Part shown: one piece after another, positions 59,809 through 64,000 of the stretch
How the letters are laid out: each line of letters starts with the position of its first letter
Position numbering within the stretch: position 1 is the first letter of the stretch
Assembly: GCF_000495835.1 (NCBI RefSeq)
Contig: NZ_AWGC01000020.1
Location: 1 to 64,000 of the forward strand
Origin: Asticcacaulis sp. AC402
GTDB lineage: Bacteria > Pseudomonadota > Alphaproteobacteria > Caulobacterales > Caulobacteraceae
Direction of reading: 5' to 3'
Length of the DNA stretch: 64,000 nt
The notes under the pieces: model-generated
What the model saw: the letters and a program-made list of their open reading frames with translations, nothing else
Databases searched by the model: none
What the model was told of the DNA's origin: nothing
Translations under genes and position numbers: made by a program

Positions 59809-60655
59809 GTTTTCCAGGGGGTGCGCTTTCCTTGCGCAGGGCGAACCAGATCAGGAAGCTGCCGGCCACGACCATCAGCAGGGACAGGATCTGGCCCATA
59901 GTCATGACGTTCTTGAAAAAGTCCCACATCTGGCTGTCGGGCTCGCGGACAAATTCGATCAGGAAGCGGAAGACGCCATAGCCGGCGATGAATGTGCCCA
60001 TGATCAGGCCGGGACGCTGGAATTCCTTGCGGATGTGGGCAAGGTACCACAGCGCGGCGAACAGGATCAGGCCTTCGGTTGCGGCCTCGTAGAGCTGGCT
60101 GGGGTGGCGCACGATTCCCGGCCCACCGGAGCAGCTATATTTGTTACAGAAGACCATGCCCCAGGGAACTGAGGTTTCGCGACCCCACAGCTCGCCATTG
60201 ATAAAATTAGCCATGCGCCCGAAGAACAGGCCAATCGGGGCAGCACAGGCTAAAAGATCGCCGAGGTTAAGCAACTGGAGCAAATCGATTTTCTTGAAAT
60301 GGCCATAGAGCACGGTGGCGATCACCACACCCATGAAGCCACCGTGGAACGACATGCCGCCGTTCTGAATCATAAAGACCTGAAAGAAATCGCGCCAGAC
60401 CAGCGACAGGTCATAGAACAGGATAAAGCCGATCCGGCCGCCGAGGATGACGCCTAACGTGATCCAGACAATCAGGTCGTCCAATTGGTCAGTGTTCACG
60501 GGCGCCTGGCGCGGCGTCCACAGACCTTCGTTGCGAAGCAGGCGGCCGAGATACAGCCAGCCCAGGACTATGCCGGCGATGTAAGCCAGGGCGTACCACC
60601 GGATGGCAAGCGGCCCGATGTGAAATATTACGGGATCAATTTCCGGCAGGGTCAT
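59798..60655 (-). CDS. lgt: Prolipoprotein diacylglyceryl transferase
   Basis: A 285-residue inner-membrane enzyme that adds diacylglycerol to the lipobox Cys of prolipoproteins. Seven helices are visible, with GGRIGFILFYD, FHGGFMGVVIA, the Lgt signature GRMANFINGELWGR and RHPSQLYEAATEG. ATG 60655 gives MTLPEIDPVIF; three codons further upstream is an alternative with no better ribosome binding site. First gene of the lgt-midA-pgeF run; a divergent space of 162 bases separates it from ubiK. Confidence 0.95.
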   Translation of the reverse strand: MTLPEIDPVIFHIGPLAIRWYALAYIAGIVLGWLYLGRLLRNEGLWTPRQAPVNTDQLDDLIVWITLGVILGGRIGFILFYDLSLVWRDFFQVFMIQNGGMSFHGGFMGVVIATVLYGHFKKIDLLQLLNLGDLLACAAPIGLFFGRMANFINGELWGRETSVPWGMVFCNKYSCSGGPGIVRHPSQLYEAATEGLILFAALWYLAHIRKEFQRPGLIMGTFIAGYGVFRFLIEFVREPDSQMWDFFKNVMTMGQILSLLMVVAGSFLIWFALRKESAPPGKHVA

Positions 60656-60817
60656 AAGGCACATCTCCCCAAAAAGGCGCAGTGGCTGTTTACCAACTTA
60701 GGTGCGACAAGTCGCCACAAAAGAGAGACAAGGCGCTTAGAATCATGGAAAAACTTTGTTGACCGAGGGAGAAGCCTCTATATTGAATGCACACGCATTT
60801 TCTGGAGGCCTATCGCC

Positions 60818-61087
60818 ATGCAAAGCCAAAATCCATTCCTCGATGAACTGGCCAAGATGACCACTTCGGCCATGTCCCTGGCCCAGGCGGCAGGTGAGGA
60901 GGCCAAGACGGCCTTCCGGTCACAAGCTGACCGCTTCGTTGCCGACATGGATCTGGTTCGCCGTGAGGAGCTCGATGCGCTGAAAGCGGAAATCGCTGAT
61001 CTCAGGGCTCAGGTGGTGGCACTCTCAGGTAAGCCGAAAGGCAAGGGCGTCAAGCCGGATGTCGACCTTCCGGTCGATGAGACATAA
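60818..61087 (+). CDS. ubiK: Ubiquinone biosynthesis accessory factor UbiK (BMFP family)
   Basis: An 89-residue protein with FLDELAKMTTSAMSLAQAAGEE and the C-terminal coiled coil RREELDALKAEIADLRAQV, matching the UbiK/BMFP pattern. It helps assemble the ubiquinone complex. The tail KPKGKGVKPDVDLPVDET is the variable region. ATG 60818 is supported by TCTGGAGG ten bases upstream. It is the first of three plus-strand genes (next starts 17 bases later). Confidence 0.88.
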   Translation: MQSQNPFLDELAKMTTSAMSLAQAAGEEAKTAFRSQADRFVADMDLVRREELDALKAEIADLRAQVVALSGKPKGKGVKPDVDLPVDET

Positions 61088-61104
61088 CGATTTCAGGGGT
61101 TTCC

Positions 61105-61653
61105 ATGACCACGCCGCAAGCCTACGACAGCGACGCGACTTTCGATCCGCTTGATGTGGTCGAATCCATCCTCACCGAGGAAGGTCTGGAGTATGAGCGC
61201 ACGCCCGAAGGTGACCTGGGATTTGCGCTGAGCGGCGACTGGCGGACCTACGAGATGTGGTTCTCGTGGCGTCCCGAGGGCGAATGCCTGCAGCTGTGCT
61301 GTTCGCTGGATGTCGAGTCTGGCGCCGGTCAGATTCTGATCGAGGACCGCCTGCCCGGACTTTATGAATTGCTGTGCCTGGTCAATCAACACGTCTGGTT
61401 CGGCCATTTCGAAGCCTTCCGGGATCCGGAGGGGGGTGTCGCCGGCATGGGGCTCTACGATGTCGTCTTCCGGCACACGGTCGCGGTCAACCCGCTGGAG
61501 CGCGCTTCGGTGGTGGCCAGCGCGCACATGATCAACAGCGCGGCGGAGGCGGTCGACCGCTTCTATCCGGCTTTCGATTTCTGGTTCAAGGGTGCTCTGA
61601 CGGCGCGCGATGCTTTCGCTGCCTGCCTTTTCGAGACTCAGGGAGAGGCCTAA
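61105..61653 (+). CDS. YbjN domain-containing protein
   Basis: A 182-residue protein of the YbjN family with a secretion-chaperone-like alpha/beta fold. The core DPLDVVESILTEEGLEYERTPEGDLGFALSGDW and YELLCLVNQHVWFGHFEAF are typical of the alphaproteobacterial branch, which almost always precedes proC. Function unknown, possibly a regulator or chaperone. The stop overlaps the proC start by one base (TAATG). Confidence 0.9.
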   Translation: MTTPQAYDSDATFDPLDVVESILTEEGLEYERTPEGDLGFALSGDWRTYEMWFSWRPEGECLQLCCSLDVESGAGQILIEDRLPGLYELLCLVNQHVWFGHFEAFRDPEGGVAGMGLYDVVFRHTVAVNPLERASVVASAHMINSAAEAVDRFYPAFDFWFKGALTARDAFAACLFETQGEA

Positions 61654-62462
61654 TGGCGGATGTGCTGCCCAAGCCGGTGTTGCTCATCGGCGCCGGAGCT
61701 TTGGGATCGTCCATCCTGAAGGGCATGCGTATTGTCGGCCATGCCGTGCCCACGGACCTGATGATTCTTGATCTGCAGCCCGGCGACGAGGCTAAGGCCT
61801 ATGCCGCCGATGGCGCGCAACTCAATACGCCTCCCGAGACATGGGAAGCGGCCAGGACTGTTATACTTGCTGTAAAACCCCAGGGTTGGCATGCCGTAGC
61901 GGCGATTTTGCACGGCAATCTGAGGGCAGATGCGATCATTGTCTCGGTCATGGCCGGCGTGCAGACTTCCAGTCTTCAACAAGCGTTTGCCGGCCATGCG
62001 GTGGCGCGCGTCATGCCGACGACCGGTGTCGCCACCGGCAAGGGTGTGGCTTCGATCTATGCCGATGGAGAAGACGCACTGACCGCGGCAAATGGCGTGT
62101 TCGCGCCTATGGCGGCAACGGTGGTCCTGAGCGACGAAAGTCAGATGGATTCAGCGACGGCGGTGTCGGGGTCGGGGCCAGCCTATGTCTATGCCTTTGT
62201 GCGGGCGCTGGAAAAGGCCGGGCGTGAGACGGGACTTTCGCGCAGTCACGCCCGGGACCTGGCGCGCGGAACGCTGATTTCGGCGGCGCGACTGCTCGAT
62301 CAGACGGGCGAAGAACCAGACGACCTGATTCGCAAGGTCGCGTCACCGGGAGGTACGACCGAGGCGGCCCTAAAGGTTTTGTGTGCTGAGGGGGCCGGCC
62401 TGGACGAACTGTTGCTGGCGGCCGTTCAGGCCGCGCACAAACGTTCGAAGGAACTGGGTTAG
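61653..62462 (+). CDS. proC: Pyrroline-5-carboxylate reductase
   Basis: A 269-residue NAD(P)H enzyme making proline from pyrroline-5-carboxylate. The Rossmann loop is LLIGAGALGSSILKGM at about 10-25; then AVKPQGW, MPTTGVATGKG, SGSGPAYVYAFV and the signature KVASPGGTTEAALKVL. It is the third gene of the ubiK-ybjN-proC run and ends just before a family B repeat, which may terminate it. Confidence 0.95.
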   Translation: MADVLPKPVLLIGAGALGSSILKGMRIVGHAVPTDLMILDLQPGDEAKAYAADGAQLNTPPETWEAARTVILAVKPQGWHAVAAILHGNLRADAIIVSVMAGVQTSSLQQAFAGHAVARVMPTTGVATGKGVASIYADGEDALTAANGVFAPMAATVVLSDESQMDSATAVSGSGPAYVYAFVRALEKAGRETGLSRSHARDLARGTLISAARLLDQTGEEPDDLIRKVASPGGTTEAALKVLCAEGAGLDELLLAAVQAAHKRSKELG

Positions 62463-62470
62463 GCCCGGGT

Positions 62471-62608
62471 TATACCAACCCACGATGACCTTGACTCATC
62501 GTGGGTTGGCAAGCGCGACTGCGCGCCCGAGCTTTTGCGAGGAGCCATGCGGCGCTTGAGCTGAAAAAAAACGAATGCCAAGCCTCATTCTTTATGAGGC
62601 TTGGTATT
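62471..62608 (+). repeat. Family B structured repeat, copy 5 (best-preserved)
   Basis: The large hairpin has a perfect 14-base stem, 62475-62488 with 62496-62509, and a CCTTGAC loop. The middle segment 62510-62575 includes GCTTTTGCGAGGAGCC and GGCGCTTGAGCTG. The small hairpin has an 11-base perfect stem, 62578-62588 with 62594-62604, and a TCTTT loop. Ends are TATACCAA and TTGGTATT. It lies nine bases after the proC stop. Confidence 0.88.
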
Positions 62609-62685
62609 GGAGCGCAAGACCTATCCACCGAAGAACAGGCACGTCCTGAAGTTCGTGCCTGTCCGAGCCGATCGCGGTCAAAAAC

Positions 62686-63801
62686 CTATGAACCTATGTT
62701 CAAGGCCTTTTTGACGTCCATCCATGGAACGATCTTGAAGTTCTGACGCGCGCGGGCACCGGTTGGCGTTTCACCTTCCATGTCAGAATCGTCCTGCATC
62801 ACGACGACACCCTCGGCATAGGGGCCGACCTGACCGCCCAGGGCCGCAACCCCGTCCGTTCCGGTGACGGCATCAAAGCCGTTGCCTGGAAACACCGAGA
62901 ACCGGCCCTTGTAAATGGACGTCTCACCCGCGACCTGCCAGACGGCAAAGGCACTGTCGCCCTGGGACGAAGCAATCAAGTAGCTCAGCCCTGAGTCTTC
63001 ATCGACGAGCAGGGCCAGGCCTTCGACATCGGGAACCAGAATGTTGGAGGGCGCGGCTTGCAGTTCGACACGCGTCGATCCGGTCGCCGGCTCGACGCCA
63101 TAGCGCCAAATGCCCTTGGCCTCTTCGGCGATGTAAAGTGCTCCCGTCCTGTCATCGATGACGCACCCTTCTGATTGGGTGCCGACATTGAAGCGGCGCA
63201 CAATCTCGCCCCTGGGGCCGGCCTCAGTCTCGGAATAGATGGCCTGCACGACATCGCCGTTCTTGCCGATGATGACGATGGTGATGCCGGCCTCGATCGT
63301 GCCCATGCACAGGCCGTAGGCTTCGGAGGTCGTCATGGGGAGGAAGCCCGCGACCTTGAGCTTCAGGTCGTCGGTCAGGGTGAACAGAGCCGCGCCGTTC
63401 CTGGCGCGGTCGGACGCCGCAATAAGGGTGAAGGAACCGGTCTCGCCATAGATGGTGCGCAGGTCGACATTGTTGAGCGGGCCATGGGCGACAAAATCGC
63501 GTACGCTGCCGTCCAGATTATAGGCGTACAGACCGGCCTTTTTGTCGGTGCCCAGGATCAGCGAACGCGACTTGTCCATCGGGTCGACCCAGATTTCCGG
63601 GTCATCGGCCGCATCGAGGCCGGCGGTTCCGACCGCGACGGTCTCGGCCGATGCCAGTACCGGGGTTCCGGTGCCGATGGCGATCAGCTTCGAGTCCGAT
63701 ACCAGCTCTGAGTGTAATGACGCGCAACCCGTCAGGAGTGTTGCCGTAATGACGACAGCCGAAGCCGTTGTAAAACCGACATAAAATCTCTTTAAATCCA
63801 T
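62686..63801 (-). CDS. Phytase-like beta-propeller lipoprotein
   Basis: A 371-residue protein with a lipoprotein signal (ITATLLTGCAS, Cys26) and a beta-propeller of the 3-phytase type: DPEIWVDPMDKSRSLILGTDKKAGLYAYNLDG, LRTIYGETGSFTLIAASDR, EGCVIDDRTGALYIAEEAKGIWRYG and IASSQGDSAFAVW. These acidic patches bind Ca2+ and phytate in family members. It would release phosphate from phytate at the cell surface. ATG 63801 is preferred; a GTG one codon upstream shares GAGG. It faces proC tail to tail across the family B repeat. Confidence 0.9.
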   Translation of the reverse strand: MDLKRFYVGFTTASAVVITATLLTGCASLHSELVSDSKLIAIGTGTPVLASAETVAVGTAGLDAADDPEIWVDPMDKSRSLILGTDKKAGLYAYNLDGSVRDFVAHGPLNNVDLRTIYGETGSFTLIAASDRARNGAALFTLTDDLKLKVAGFLPMTTSEAYGLCMGTIEAGITIVIIGKNGDVVQAIYSETEAGPRGEIVRRFNVGTQSEGCVIDDRTGALYIAEEAKGIWRYGVEPATGSTRVELQAAPSNILVPDVEGLALLVDEDSGLSYLIASSQGDSAFAVWQVAGETSIYKGRFSVFPGNGFDAVTGTDGVAALGGQVGPYAEGVVVMQDDSDMEGETPTGARARQNFKIVPWMDVKKALNIGS

Positions 63802-63896
63802 CACATGCCTCGTCTATTGCATCGCAGACGGCTACGGCCGATCCGACGAACTGCTCATAGCAAGATTGCCGCGGAATGCACGGTAAATTTGATTTG

Positions 63897-63990
63897 AGCG
63901 AATCCGACAAAGTGGCCGCCACCTTTCGGAAAAATTGCGCGAGAAAAACAGAGCGGGGTTTTGATTCCACCAGAACATATGCCGCTCTAA
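63897..63990 (-). repeat. Family A structured repeat, copy 8 (reverse)
   Basis: Reads GCGAATCCGACAAAGTGG ... CCACCTTTCGGAAAAATTGCGC in reverse, the linker GAGAAAAACA, then AGAGCGGGGTTTTGATTCC ... GCCGCTCT. Here the A parts are joined directly, which gives the uninterrupted reference for the 54062 copy. It lies upstream of the phytase-like gene near the window end. Confidence 0.75.
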
Positions 63991-64000
63991 ATGCACCCGG

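Noticed and set aside
1-64000. tRNA, rRNA or known riboswitch genes
   Set aside because: Looked for cloverleaf-like GGTTCGA loops, rRNA landmarks and common riboswitch cores while reading; nothing convincing was seen. A tRNAscan/Rfam run would settle it.

Overview
The window looks like chromosomal DNA of an alphaproteobacterium of the Caulobacteraceae, probably close to Asticcacaulis or Caulobacter. This is inferred from gene content: a very large TonB-dependent receptor beside tryptophan-halogenase paralogues, a CC0125/CC1285-type secreted protein, the runs lgt-midA-pgeF-prs and ubiK-ybjN-proC, and bdhA-patatin-phasin. No rRNA, tRNA, CRISPR array or transposase gene was found.

Layout. 0-6.4 kb: accessory island with an SGNH hydrolase, a phage-type lysis cassette (small hydrophobic protein plus GH24 muramidase), a twice-frameshifted membrane-protein pseudogene, two paralogous methyltransferases flanking a tandem-domain methyltransferase, and two more small membrane proteins. 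6.5-14.5 kb: two giant proteins of unknown function (1416 and 1231 aa) in one minus-strand operon. 14.7-18.2 kb: S9 peptidase, DUF1304 membrane protein, methyltransferase and RluA-type pseudouridine synthase. 18.4-26 kb: a non-phosphorylated L-rhamnose pathway: rhamnose dehydrogenase, rhamnonate dehydratase, KDR dehydrogenase, diketo-acid hydrolase, IclR regulator and L-lactate dehydrogenase, plus a hydroxyacid reductase/glycerate kinase pair. 26-41 kb: NIPSNAP protein, a LacI stub, a TonB-receptor stub, an intact TonB receptor, a CC0125-type protein and four halogenase-family flavoproteins, the second of which has lost its catalytic residues; then an outer-membrane barrel protein. The receptor-halogenase block lies between two copies of a direct repeat. 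41-48 kb: thioredoxin, CcdA, LysR, peroxiredoxin, disulfide oxidoreductase, MFS transporter and cupin, a redox-stress neighbourhood. 48-51.5 kb: polyhydroxybutyrate-linked genes. 51.9-54 kb: a fused EgtB-EgtD ergothioneine enzyme. 54.5-64 kb: housekeeping genes (rplY, prs, pgeF, midA, lgt, ubiK, ybjN, proC) and a phytase-like lipoprotein.

The most unusual non-coding signal is two families of structured dispersed repeats. Family A has two hairpins in about 100 bp. Family B has a 14-bp-stem hairpin, a middle segment and a second hairpin in about 138-165 bp, with TACCAA/TTGGTA ends. Copies show compensatory stem changes, and family B has inserted into family A at 54.1 kb and into a copy of the flanking direct repeat at 39.5 kb. 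This suggests B is a non-autonomous mobile element whose mobilising enzyme lies outside the window. The other leading candidates for new biology are the giant-protein pair beside the lysis-like cassette, and the halogenase cassette with a built-in pseudo-enzyme.
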